Of a DNA stretch of 64,000 nucleotides, positions 15,501 through 30,500 are shown one piece after another (position 1 is the stretch's first letter; every line of letters starts with the position of its first letter). Origin of the DNA: Haliotis asinina (Eukaryota > Mollusca > Gastropoda > Lepetellida > Haliotidae); contig NC_090281.1 of assembly GCF_037392515.1 (NCBI RefSeq), positions 1,242,501 to 1,306,500 of the forward strand. The letters are read 5' to 3'. The notes below the pieces were generated by a model. The model had not been told where the DNA came from and made no database searches. It saw only the letters and a list, made by a program, of their open reading frames with translations. A program made the translations under genes and the position numbers.

Positions 15501-18500
15501 ATAGAGGACATCGATCAATACACACGACGTCTCTGTAGTGTGTAGATTGTCATTATAGAGGAGATCAATACACACGCCGTCTATGTAGTGTGTAGATTGT
15601 CATTATAGAGGAGATCAATACACACGCCGTCTATGTAGTGTGTAGATTGTCATTATAGAGGAGATCAATACACACGCCGTCTATGTAGTGTGTAGATTGA
15701 CATTATAGAGGACATCAATACACATTCCGTCTATGTAGTGTGTAGATTGACATTATAGAGGAGATCAATACACACGCCATCTATGTAGTGTGTAGATTGT
15801 CATTATAGAGGACATCAATACACACGACGTCTATGTAGTGTATAGATTGTCATTATAGAGGACATCAATACACACGCCGTCTATGTAGTGTGTAGATTGA
15901 CATTATAAGGGACATCGATCAATACACACGCCGTCTATGTAGTGTGTAGATTGTCATTATAGAGGACATCAATACACACGCCGTCTATGTAGTGTGTAAA
16001 TTGACACTATAGAGGACATCAATACACATGACGTCTATGTAGTGTGTAGATTTACATTATAGAGGAGATCAATACACACTCCGTCTATGTAGTGTGTAGA
16101 TTGTCATTATAGAGGACATCAATACACACGCCGTCTATGTAGTGTATAGATTGTCATTATAGAGGACATCAATACACATGACGTCTATTTAGTGTGTAGA
16201 TTGTCATTATAGAGGACATGAATACACACGCCGTCTATGTAGTGTATAGATTGTCATTATAGAGGACATCAATACACATGACGTCTATGTAGTGTGTAGA
16301 TTGACATTATAGAGGACATCAATACACATGACGTCTATGTAGTGTGTAGATTGTCATTATAGAGGACATCAATACACACGCCGTCTATGTAGTGTGTAGA
16401 TTGACAATATAGAGGACATCAATACACATGACGTCTATGTAGTGTATAGATTGTCATTATAGAGGACATCAATACACACGCCGTCTATGTAGTGTGTAGA
16501 TTGTCATTATAGAGGACATCAATACACACGCCGTCTATGTAGTGTATAGATTGTCATTATAGAGGACATCAATACACACGACGTCTATGTAGTGTGTAGA
16601 CTGACATTATAGAAGACATCAGTACACACGCCGTCTATGTAGTGTATAGATTGTCATTATAGAGGACATCAATACACACGCCGTCTATGTAGTGTGTAGA
16701 TTGTCATTATAGAGGAGATCAATACACACGCCGTCTATGTAGTGTGTAGATTGTCATTATAGAGGAGATCAATACACACGCCGTCTATGTAGTGTGTAGA
16801 TTGACATTATAGAGGACATCAATACACATTCCGTCTATGTAGTGTGTAGATTGACATTATAGAGGAGATCAATACACACGCCATCTATGTAGTGTGTAGA
16901 TTGTCATTATAGAGGACATCAATACACACGACGTCTATGTAGTGTATAGATTGTCATTATAGAGGACATCAATACACACGCCGTCTATGTAGTGTGTAGA
17001 TTGACATTATAAGGGACATCGATCAATACACACGCCGTCTATGTAGTGTGTAGATTGTCATTATAGAGGACATCAATACACACGCCGTCTATGTAGTGTG
17101 TAAATTGACACTATAGAGGACATCAATACACATGACCTCTATGTAGTGTGTAGATTTACATTATAGAGGAGATCAATACACACTCCGTCTATGTAGTGTG
17201 TAGATTGTCATTATAGAGGACATCAATACACACGCCGTCTATGTAGTGTATAGATTGTCATTATAGAGGACATCAATACACATGACGTCTATTTAGTGTG
17301 TAGATTGTCATTATAGAGGACATGAATACACACGCCGTCTATGTAGTGTATAGATTGTCATTATAGAGGACATCAATACACATGACGTCTATGTAGTGTG
17401 TAGATTGACATTATAGAGGACATCAATACACATGACGTCTATGTAGTGTGTAGATTGTCATTATAGAGGACATCAATACACACGCCGTCTATGTAGTGTG
17501 TAGATTGACATTATAGAGGACATCAATACACATGACGTCTATGTAGTGTATAGATTGTCATTATAGAGGACATCAATACACACGCCGTCTATGTAGTGTG
17601 TAGATTGTTATTATAGAGGACATCAATACACACGCCGTCTATGTAGTGTATAGATTGTCATTATAGAGGACATCAATACACACGACGTCTATGTAGTGTG
17701 TAGACTGACATTATAGAAGACATCAGTACACACGCCGTCTATGTAGTGTATAGATTGTCATTATAGAGGACATCAATACACACGCCGTCTATGTAGTGTG
17801 TAGATTGTCATTGTAGAGGACATCAATACACACGCCGTCTATGTAGTGTGTAGATTGACATTATAGAGGAGATCAGTACACATGACGTCTATGTAGTGTG
17901 TAGATTGTCATTATAGAGGACATCAATACACACGCCGTCTATGTAGTGTGTAGATTGACATTATAGAGGACATCAATACACACGCCGTCTATGTAGTGTG
18001 TAGATTGTCATTATAGAGGACATCAATACACACGCCGTCTATGTAGTGTATAGATTGTCATTATAGAGGACATCAATACACATGACGTCTATGTAGTGTG
18101 TAGATTGACATTATAGAGGACATCAATACACATGACGTCTATGTAGTGTGTAGATTGTCATTATAGAGGACATCAATACACACGCCGTCTATGTAGTGTG
18201 TAGACTGACATTATAGAAGACATCAGTACACACGCCGTCTATGTACTGTATAGATTGTCATTATAGAGGACATCAATACACACGCCGTCTATGTAGTGTG
18301 TAGATTGTCATTATAGAGGAGATCAATACACACGCCGTCTATGCAGTGTGTAGATTGTCATTATAGAGGAGATCAATACACACGCCGTCTATGTAGTGTG
18401 TAGATTGACATTATAGAGGACATCAATACACATTCCGTCTATGTAGTGTGTAGATTGACATTATAGAGGAGATCAATACACACGCCATCTATGTAGTGTG

Positions 18501-21500
18501 TAGATTGTCATTATAGAGGACATCAATACACACGACGTCTATGTAGTGTATAGATTGTCATTATAGAGGACATCAATACACACGCCGTCTATGTAGTGTG
18601 TAGATTGACATTATAAGGGACATCGATCAATACACACGCCGTCTATGTAGTGTGTAGATTGTCATTATAGAGGACATCAATACACACGCCGTCTATGTAG
18701 TGTGTAAATTGACACTATAGAGGACATCAATACACATGACGTCTATGTAGTGTGTAGATTTACATTATAGAGGAGATCAATACACACTCCGTCTATGTAG
18801 TGTGTAGATTGTCATTATAGAGGACATCAATACACACGCCGTCTATGTAGTGTATAGATTGTCATTATAGAGGACATCAATACACATGACGTCTATTTAG
18901 TGTGTAGATTGTCATTATAGAGGACATGAATACACACGCCGTCTATGTAGTGTATAGATTGTCATTATAGAGGACATCAATACACATGACGTCTATGTAG
19001 TGTGTAGATTGACATTATAGAGGACATCAATACACATGACGTCTATGTAGTGTGTAGATTGTCATTATAGAGGACATCAATACACACGCCGTCTATGTAG
19101 TGTGTAGATTGACATTATAGAGGACATCAATACACATGACGTCTATGTAGTGTATAGATTGTCATTATAGAGGACATCAATACACACGCCGTCTATGTAG
19201 TGTGTAGATTGTCATTATAGAGGACATCAATACACACGCCGTCTATGTAGTGTATAGATTGTCATTATAGAGGACATCAATACACTCGACGTCTATGTAG
19301 TGTGTAGACTGACATTATAGAAGACATCAGTACACACGCCGTCTATGTAGTGTATAGATTGTCATTATAGAGGACATCAATACACACGCCGTCTATGTAG
19401 TGTGTAGATTGTCATTGTAGAGGACATCAATACACACGCCGTCTATGTAGTGTGTAGATTGACATTATAGAGGAGATCAGTACACATGACGTCTATGTAG
19501 TGTGTAGATTGTCATTATAGAGGACATCAATACACACGCCGTCTATGTAGTGTGTAGATTGACATTATAGAGGACATCAATACACACGCCGTCTATGTAG
19601 TGTGTAGATTGTCATTATAGAGGACATCAATACACACGCCGTCTATGTAGTGTGTAGATTGTCATTATAGAGGAGATCAATACACACGCCGTCTATGTAG
19701 TGTGTAGATTGTCATTATAGAGGAGATCAATACACACGCCGTCTATGTAGTGTGTAGATTGACATTATAGAGGACATCAATACACATTCCGTCTATGTAG
19801 TGTGTAGATTGACATTATAGAGGAGATCAATACACACGCCATCTATGTAGTGTGTAGATTGTCATTATAGAGGACATCAATACACACGACGTCTATGTAG
19901 TGTATAGATTGTCATTATAGAGGACATCAATACACACGCCGTCTATGTAGTGTGTAGATTGACATTATAAGGGACATCGATCAATACACACGCCGTCTAT
20001 GTAGTGTGTAGATTGTCATTATAGAGGACATCAATACACACGCCGTCTATGTAGTGTGTAAATTGACACTATAGAGGACATCAATACACATGACCTCTAT
20101 GTAGTGTGTAGATTTACATTATAGAGGAGATCAATACACACTCCGTCTATGTAGTGTGTAGATTGTCATTATAGAGGACATCAATACACACGCCGTCTAT
20201 GTAGTGTATAGATTGTCATTATAGAGGACATCAATACACATGACGTCTATTTAGTGTGTAGATTGTCATTATAGAGGACATGAATACACACGCCGTCTAT
20301 GTAGTGTATAGATTGTCATTATAGAGGACATCAATACACATGACGTCTATGTAGTGTGTAGATTGACATTATAGAGGACATCAATACACATGACGTCTAT
20401 GTAGTGTGTAGATTGTCATTATAGAGGACATCAATACACACGCCGTCTATGTAGTGTGTAGATTGACATTATAGAGGACATCAATACACATGACGTCTAT
20501 GTAGTGTATAGATTGTCATTATAGAGGACATCAATACACACGCCGTCTATGTAGTGTGTAGATTGTCATTATAGAGGACATCAATACACACGCCGTCTAT
20601 GTAGTGTATAGATTGTCATTATAGAGGACATCAATACACACGACGTCTATGTAGTGTGTAGACTGACATTATAGAAGACATCAGTACACACGCCGTCTAT
20701 GTAGTGTATAGATTGTCATTATAGAGGACATCAATACACACGCCGTCTATGTAGTGTGTAGATTGTCATTGTAGAGGACATCAATACACACGCCGTCTAT
20801 GTAGTGTGTAGATTGACATTATAGAGGAGATCAGTACACATGACGTCTATGTAGTGTGTAGATTGTCATTATAGAGGACATCAATACACACGCCGTCTAT
20901 GTAGTGTGTAGATTGACATTATAGAGGACATCAATACACACGCCGTCTATGTAGTGTGTAGATTGTCATTATAGAGGACATCAATACACACGCCGTCTAT
21001 GTAGTGTATAGATTGTCATTATAGAGGACATCAATACACATGACGTCTATGTAGTGTGTAGATTGACATTATAGAGGACATCAATACACATGACGTCTAT
21101 GTAGTGTGTAGATTGTCATTATAGAGGACATCAATACACACGCCGTCTATGTAGTGTGTAGACTGACATTATAGAAGACATCAGTACACACGCCGTCTAT
21201 GTACTGTATAGATTGTCATTATAGAGGACATCAATACACACGCCGTCTATGTAGTGTGTAGATTGTCATTATAGAGGAGATCAATACACACGCCGTCTAT
21301 GTAGTGTGTAGATTGTCATTATAGAGGAGATCAATACACACGCCGTCTATGTAGTGTGTAGATTGACATTATAGAGGACATCAATACACATTCCGTCTAT
21401 GTAGTGTGTAGATTGACATTATAGAGGAGATCAATACACACGCCATCTATGTAGTGTGTAGATTGTCATTATAGAGGACATCAATACACACGACGTCTAT

Positions 21501-24500
21501 GTAGTGTATAGATTGTCATTATAGAGGACATCAATACACACGCCGTCTATGTAGTGTGTAGATTGACATTATAAGGGACATCGATCAATACACACGCCGT
21601 CTATGTAGTGTGTAGATTGTCATTATAGAGGACATCAATACACACGCCGTCTATGTAGTGTGTAAATTGACACTATAGAGGACATCAATACACATGACGT
21701 CTATGTAGTGTGTAGATTTACATTATAGAGGAGATCAATACACACTCCGTCTATGTAGTGTGTAGATTGTCATTATAGAGGACATCAATACACACGCCGT
21801 CTATGTAGTGTATAGATTGTCATTATAGAGGACATCAATACACATGACGTCTATTTAGTGTGTAGATTGTCATTATAGAGGACATGAAAACACACGCCGT
21901 CTATGTAGTGTATAGATTGTCATTATAGAGGACATCAATACACATGACGTCTATGTAGTGTGTAGATTGACATTATAGAGGACATCAATACACATGACGT
22001 CTATGTAGTGTGTAGATTGTCATTATAGAGGACATCAATACACACGCCGTCTATGTAGTGTGTAGATTGACATTATAGAGGACATCAATACACATGACGT
22101 CTATGTAGTGTATAGATTGTCATTATAGAGGACATCAATACACACGCCGTCTATGTAGTGTGTAGATTGTCATTATAGAGGACATCAATACACACGCCGT
22201 CTATGTAGTGTATAGATTGTCATTATAGAGGACATCAATACACACGACGTCTATGTAGTGTGTAGACTGACATTATAGAAGACATCAGTACACACGCCGT
22301 CTATGTAGTGTATAGATTGTCATTATAGAGGACATCAATACACACGCCGTCTATGTAGTGTGTAGATTGTCATTGTAGAGGACATCAATACACACGCCGT
22401 CTATGTAGTGTGTAGATTGACATTATAGAGGAGATCAGTACACATGACGTCTATGTAGTGTGTAGATTGTCATTATAGAGGACATCAATACACACGCCGT
22501 CTATGTAGTGTGTAGATTGACATTATAGAGGACATCAATACACACGCCGTCTATGTAGTGTGTAGATTGTCATTATAGAGGACATCAATACACACGCCGT
22601 CTATGTAGTGTATAGATTGTCATTATAGAGGACATCAATACACATGACGTCTATGTAGTGTGTAGATTGACATTATAGAGGACATCAATACACATGACGT
22701 CTATGTAGTGTGTAGATTGTCATTATAGAGGACATCAATACACACGCCGTCTATGTAGTGTGTAGATTGACATTAGAGAGGACATCAATACACATGACGT
22801 CTATGTAGTGTATAGATTGTCATTATAGAGGACATCAATACACACGCCGTCTATGTAGTGTGTAGATTGTCATTATAGAAGACATCAATACACACGCCGT
22901 CTATGTAGTGTATAGATTGTCATTATAGAGGACATCAATACACACGCCGTCTATGTAGTGTGTAGACTGACATTATAGAAGACATCAATACACACGCCGT
23001 CTATGTAGTGTATAGATTGTCATTGTAGAGGACATCAATACACACGCGGTCTATGTAGTGTGTATATTGTCATTATAGAGGACATCAATACACACGCCGT
23101 CTATGTAGTGTGTAGATTGACATTATAGAGGACATCAGTACACATGACGTCTATGTAGTGTGTAGATTGTCATTATAGAGGACATCCATACACACGCCGT
23201 CTATGTAGTGTATAGATTGTCATTATAGAGGACATCAATACACACGCCGTCTATGTAGTGTATAGATTGTCATTATAGAGGACATCAATACACACGCCGT
23301 CTATGTAGTGTATAGATTGTCATTATAGAGGACATCAATACACACGCCGTCTATGTAGTGTGTAGATTGTCATTATAGAGGACATCAATACACACGCCGT
23401 CTATGTAGTGTATAGATTGTCATTATAGAGGACATCAATACACACTCCGTCTATGTAGTGTGTTGATTGACATTATAGAGGAGATCAATACACACGACGT
23501 CTATGTAGTGTATAGGTTGTCATTATAGAGGACATCAATACACACGCCGTCTATGTAGTGTGTAGATTGACATTATAGAGGACATCAATACACATGACGT
23601 CTATGTAGTGTGTAGATTGACATTATAGAGGACATCAATACACATGACGTCTATGTAGTGTGTAGACTGACATTATAGAGGACATCAATACACACGACGT
23701 CTATGTAGTGTGTAGACTGACATTATAGAGGACATCAATACACACGACGTCTATGTAGTGTGTAGACTGACATTATAGAGGACATCAATACACACGACGT
23801 CTATGTAGTGTGTAGATTGACATTATAGAGGACATCAATACACACGACGTCTATGTAGTGTGTAGATTGACATCATAGAGGACATCAATACACATGACGT
23901 CTATGTAGTGTATAGATTGACATTATAGAGGACATCAATACACATGACGTCTATGTAGTGTGTAGATTGACATCATAGAGGACATCAATACACATGACGT
24001 CTATGTAGTGTATAGATTGACATTATAGAGGACATCAATACACATGACGTCTATGTAGTGTATAGATTGTCATTATAGAGGACATCAATACACACGCCGT
24101 CTATGTAGTGTGTAGATTGACATTATAGAGGACATCAATACACATGACGTCTATGTAGTGTGTAGATTGACATTATAACGGACATTAATACACACGCCGT
24201 CTATGTAGTGTGTAGATTGACATTATAACGGACATCAATACACATGACGTCTATGTAGTGTGTAGATTGACATTATAACGGACATCGATCAATACACACG
24301 ACGTCTATGTAGTAAGTAGATGACGTGTACAACAGTCTTGGAATACGCGTGAAACAGGTTTAGGACACATGTAGGACAGTTTTAGGATACGTGCAAGACA
24401 GTTTTATATCATGTTTGTTTCAGTTTTAGAACATGTGTTGGACACTTAGAACGTGCGTCGAACGAATTTTATGAACACACATGGAATAGACTTTGAATAT

Positions 24501-27500
24501 GACTAGGACAGATTTAGAACATGTGTATTTCAGTTTTATAACGTGTTGAGCAGTTTTAGAACACGTGTAGTGCAGTTTTAGAACACGTTTGAACAGTTTT
24601 AGAACATGTGTAAGACAGTTTTAGAATACCTGTAGGACAGTTTTACAACACATATGGAAGAGTTTTAGGACACTTAGACAGTTATAGAACGTTTAGCACA
24701 GTTTTAGAACACGTGTATTTCAGTTTCAGAACATGTGTAGGACAATTTATAAAACACGTGTAGTACAGTTTTAGAACACGCGTGGACTAGTTGTAGAACA
24801 AGTGTAGGACAATTTTAGAACACGCGTGGAATAGTTGTAGAACAAGTGTAGGACAGTTTTAGAACACGTGTGAAATAGTTGTAGGACATGTGTAGGACAG
24901 TTTCAGGACACGTATATGACAGTTTTAGAGAACGTGTAGAACATTGTTAGAACACGCGTGGAAACGCTTTAGAACACGCGTAGGACAGTTTTAGAACATG
25001 TCTATTTCCGTTTTAGATCACGTGTAGGACAGCATCAGAACACGCTTGGGTCAGTTTTAGGACACGTGTAGGACACTTTTAGAACACGTGTATTACAGTT
25101 TTAGAACTCTTGCAGGACAGTACTCTCCACTTGGTAGTCAAGGTTCATAGTGGATGTAAAGCTTACCCGTGAGACGTGTGAGTGTGGAAATGTCCTTGTC
25201 GATGTCGTCGTTTTATTCCCGGGTCTGTTTACTGCAGGTGGCACACAGGGGAATACGGCCCCTGCTCCAGGTCGTGTGGACAGGGACTGGCTTACCGGAC
25301 TGTCCAGTGTCTACAGTATAAGGCCGGTCAGAGACAAGTGCTTGATGATAACCAGTGCAACCCGGACAGCAGACCTGTGACCAGCAAGTCTTGCGGATCC
25401 CAGCCGTGCCCTACCATGTGGAGGACTGACCCCTGGGCAGATGTTAGTATGGGGGGTCGATAAATGCATGTGTCATAACTGTACGTGCCTGCCATTTGTT
25501 TGGTATACTACGTAAAACTAACATGCAAAAGCATACAAATAAGTATTATTTTTTTAAATAAAAAAGACGTAAATGTGTTGGAAAGTGTTTAAGTATAGGA
25601 GTAAACACGCCTCCGAGGTTTTGGTAGACAATGTAAAACCGGAGGTAAAACCCGATGGTTTTACAATGTCTGCCCAAACCGAGGAGAAGTGTTTTCACTA
25701 ACACATATACCGTCAATGATGGGTAATTATAAATGCAGATGCTCACTTAATCACGCTAAATAACAATAATGGAAGCGCATGTAAAATCAGTTTAATAATA
25801 GTTACTATTAACAGATAATTCAAACTCGTTTCTTGAGAAGACAGGGTGGCTGTGTGGTGGAGCTCCTGCCTACACATATTAGAGTTACAGTTCCAATCTG
25901 GCAAAGGAAAACATTTAAACTTAAACATAAACGATATTTTTCAAATGATTTCAAACACTCATTTGAATGCTGACGTTCATATAGAGTTAGGAAAAGGTAA
26001 TTACACAAATAAAACCTGGGAAGAGGTCTTGTTAACAAAATAAGAACCTTAACTGTGGTTATTCTGTGAATACAAGAGATGACCTAATATATGGTGGGGA
26101 GCACACTTCAGGTATATATTTGTGTCATAGATCTCAAATTATATGTGCATGTTGTCGGAAACCAAAGACATTGTACCAACTTCCGACGTTGCTGTCGCAA
26201 AGTGTGTATAAGTGTGACGCCGTGTGTATACCTTCCTCTGTACGTAGTTCCGCCGACGCCGTGTGTATACCTTCCTCTGTACGTAGTTGCCCGACGCCGT
26301 GTGTATACCTTCCTCTGTACGTAGTTCCGCCGACGCCGTGTGTATACCTTCCTCTGTACGTAGTTGCCCCGACGCCGTGTGTATACCTTCCTCTGTACGT
26401 AGTTCCATCCACGACGTGTGTATACCTTCCTCTGTACGTAGTTCCGCCGACGCCGTGTATATACCTTCCTCTGTACGTAGTTCCGCCGACGCCGTGTGTA
26501 TACCTTCCTCTGTACGTAGTTCCGCCGACGCCGTGTGTATACCTTCCTCTGTACGTAGTTCCGCCGACGCCGTGTGTATACCTTCCTCTGTACGTAGTTC
26601 CGCCGACGCCGTGTGTATATCTTCCTCTGTACGTAGTTGCCCCGACGCCGTGTGTATACCTTCCTCTGTACGTAGTTCCGTCCACGACGTGTGTATACCT
26701 TCCTCTGTACGTAGTTCCGCCGACGCCGTGTGTATACCTTCCTCTGTACGTAGTTGCCCTGCCGCCGTGTGTATACCTTCCTCTGTACGTAGTTGCCCCG
26801 ACGCCGTGTGTATACCTTCCTCTGTACGTAGTTCCGTCCACGACGTGTGTATACCTTCCTCTGTACGTAGTTCCGCCGACGCCGTGTGTATACCTTCCTC
26901 TGTACGTAGTTGCCCTGCCGCCGTGTGTATACCTTCCTCTGTACGTAGTTGCCCCGACGCCGTGTGTATACCTTCCTCTGTACGTAGTTCCGTCCACGAC
27001 GTGTGTATACCTTCCTCTGTACGTAGTTCCGCCGACGCCGTGTGTATACCTTCCTCTGTACGTAGTTGCCCTGCCGCCGTGTGTATACCTTCCTCTGTAC
27101 GTAGTTGCCCCGACGCCGTGTGTATACCTTCCTCTGTACGTAGTTCCGTCCACGACGTGTGTATACCTTCCTCTGTACGTAGTTCCGCCGACGCCGTGTG
27201 TATACCTTCCTCTGTACGTAGTTCCGCCGACGCCGTGTGTATACCTTCCTCTGTACGTAGTTCCGTCGACGCCGTGTGTATACCTTCCTCTGTACGTAGT
27301 TGCCCCGACGCCGTGTGTATACCTTCCTCTGTACGTAGTTCCGTCCACGACGTGTGTATACCTTCCTCTGTACGTAGTTCCGCCGACGCCGTGTGTATAC
27401 CTTCCTCTGTACGTAGTCCCGCCGACGCCGTGTGTATACCTTCCTCTGTACGTAGTTCTGCCGACGCCGTGTGTATACCTTCCTCTGTACGTAGTTCCGC

Positions 27501-30500
27501 TGACGCCGTGTGTATACCTTCCTCTGTACGTAGTTCCGCTGACGTGGGTACTGAAGTAATAAGAAAGGTGGACCTCTCTATAATTCGTCCTGGAGTGAAA
27601 AGGTAATACTAACTTTATATGTATATATATATAATATGTAACAATGATTATGATAAACTACGGGGCTTTTTAGATTTACGTTTTCGAAATTACAGATACT
27701 GCCATAAGGTGAAATGTTTCAAAAAATATTCGCTAAAACACATTTTGTGGTGTCGAGTAGCAAAGTGTAAGTCTGTGATTAAGTGCATTTCGTGCTGGCA
27801 AGATTTCTTTTTAAAAAACTAACATAAATGGACCTAAAAGAACATCACAGAAATGCCGAGACTTATACAAGCCGAACGTGACAGAGCCATTGGTCAGCAG
27901 AGAAAACGAGAATTTGACTACTCAAAGGTACAGACACGAAGTCTTGTGATTGGCTGTTACCATTTGTGGCAACAAAGGGTTTGGTCTTACAACAGGACAG
28001 TGCACGTCCGTCCACAAACTGCCAGGCTCGCACAAGACTACCTCAACAACGTGAACATATTGCCCTGACCAGCACGATCTCCGGATGTGAATCCGATAGA
28101 ACGTCTCTGGGATAATCTTGATAGACAGTTGAGACAACGGCAACCTCCCTTAGCAAATCGACAGGTTCTCTTGCATCTGTGGAGTAGAATTGTGCCGACG
28201 TCATCCGGCGACTCATATCATCCATGACGAGAGGTGTTTTAGCATGTATCGATTCAATGGATCGCCACACACGCTACTGATGTTTTGGACAGTTCCTTAA
28301 TGTGACTTGAAACCCATTTTGTGAATGGTCTGTAACGTTTCATTTTGACCCCACATCTCTTGTGTTTGATTCCATGTTTGCTATCGATGGGGCATCTGAG
28401 ATTCTGTTTCAAGCTGGACAAATGGTTCAATTTTGTAAAACAAACATATTTATTTCATATATGTCTTGCTGCATTCTTTATGAACTACAACATCAGGTGA
28501 TAAGTTTCTTTTGCCCGGGTAGTGTATATTGATGAGTGAAATATACCAATAATTCCAGTGTTCGCGGACCTGTGGGATGGGGGTGAGGAGGAGAGCGGTG
28601 CGATGTGTCATGAATACGTCTCCACCCACCCAGGTACCCGACAGCTATTGTGAACCGTCAGACGAACCGAGTATCAGTGAGACTTGCCAGGAGGCCACAT
28701 GTTCCACATCCCCAGGTAACCCATCTGAACACCATATGTTCCACAACATCAAGTGCAAAACCGCATGTTCAACATCCCCAGGCACTCGATCTGAACACCA
28801 CATGTTCTACAAATCCGGGTACACGATCTTAACACCGCATCCTCCACAATCTCAAGTACACGATTTGAACACCACATGCTCCACAACCTCAGATACACGA
28901 TTTGAACACCGCATTTTCCACAACCTCAAGTACACGATTTCAACACCACATGCTCCACAACCTCAGGTACATGATCTGAACCCCACATGCTCCACAACCC
29001 CAAGTACTCAATCTGAACCCCAAATGTTCCACATCCTCAGGTACACCATCTGAAGACCACATGTTTTACAAATTCAAGTGCACGATGTGAACACCACATG
29101 TTCCACAACCCCAAGAACACCGCACGTTCCTCACTCAACTGTATGCTATTGTCAAAATGTAAAACTGTGCAAGAGTTACTCCACTTCCCACATGATTTGT
29201 AAATTTGATAAACCCGGACGTTATGAGTTGATTGTTAGGTGACATAACCTTCATGTGACGAATCACAGTTCACATTGACCCTATCATGAACACACAACCA
29301 TGACACCGCTGACCAGTCACATGATAGATCCACTTGTTTGCCACGTATTCTTTGTGAAGTATTGTTTGTCTGCAGAAGAGGACGAAGGCACACAACAGTG
29401 GGGAGATAGAAGTGTCTACGACCAGTCGGCATTCCAAGAGGAGTCTCATATGCGAGGTGGGGAGGTAACACCAGAAGAGGATGGGGAGAGGCAGAAGATA
29501 CGTGACGTCACAACAGACGCTGAGGGTTACCTCAGTTCTCATCCAGTCACCACCGATGGTGTCAGAGATGACATCACAATAGCAGAGAATGACGTCCAAC
29601 ACAGAGGAAGTGACATTTCACAAGGTGGTGAGGGGGACCTCACACGAAGAGGAGTAAATGGCTTAGCACAAAGAAGAGAAGATGACGTCACACAAGGAGA
29701 AGAGGTTACTGGCGAAGAATCTGATGATGAAGGGCTGCCATCAGAAGACGACAGAGAAGACCGGATATCGCTAACCAGAGGTTGTATGGATGTGTTAAGT
29801 AACTGCTTGCAGTACAGTGAGAGCGACTGCAGACAATTCCCAGACTGGGCCAGACAGAACTGCCAGAGACGCTGTAACTACTGCGGAGAAACCGATATTC
29901 AAACAACGACATCCACTACCAGTGACGATTCGGACTGTAGCGATGTAAACACGCAGTGCGTGGAATATCCAGACAGCGTGTGTAAGGAGTACGAAGTGTG
30001 GGCAAGAATCAACTGTAGACGTCGGTGTCACTACTGTGAACAGGTCATAGGTAAGACGAACACGGTCAGCTGGAAGGATGTATTTAGTTTACACATATTT
30101 TATTCACAATGTGATCAGGATTAGGGATTAGGTTCCATCCACTTGTAAAACACCTCTCCAAATATATTTACAATCACTAATGACATTACAAGAGATCATA
30201 AGAAACATAGAGATACAGAAGGATAGCAGAGGGAAATAATAATACGAAAGATGTTTTGAGAGAAGACTGCTGGAATCGTTTAGATTTGTATATGTACTGA
30301 TGCACAATTGTTTAATATAATTTCATTTTGTGATTTGTCAGATCTGCAATGCTATTTTAAATAACAGATAATGTCATCACAAAGTTACTACCACATATAT
30401 CATGAATAGCTTTAAGCATGACCTTTTTATGTTGATTGTATAAAGAACATTCTAAGAAATAGTGATGAACATTTTCACACGAATTGCCACATGCGCACTA

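Noticed and set aside
11800..24315. CRISPR-like array
   Set aside because: The whole 50-bp unit repeats with point changes; there are no unique spacers and the context is a eukaryotic intron.
26066..27559. 497-codon + and 404-codon - frames as repetitive proteins
   Set aside because: Both strands are equally open because the unit is 39 bp; no independent coding evidence.
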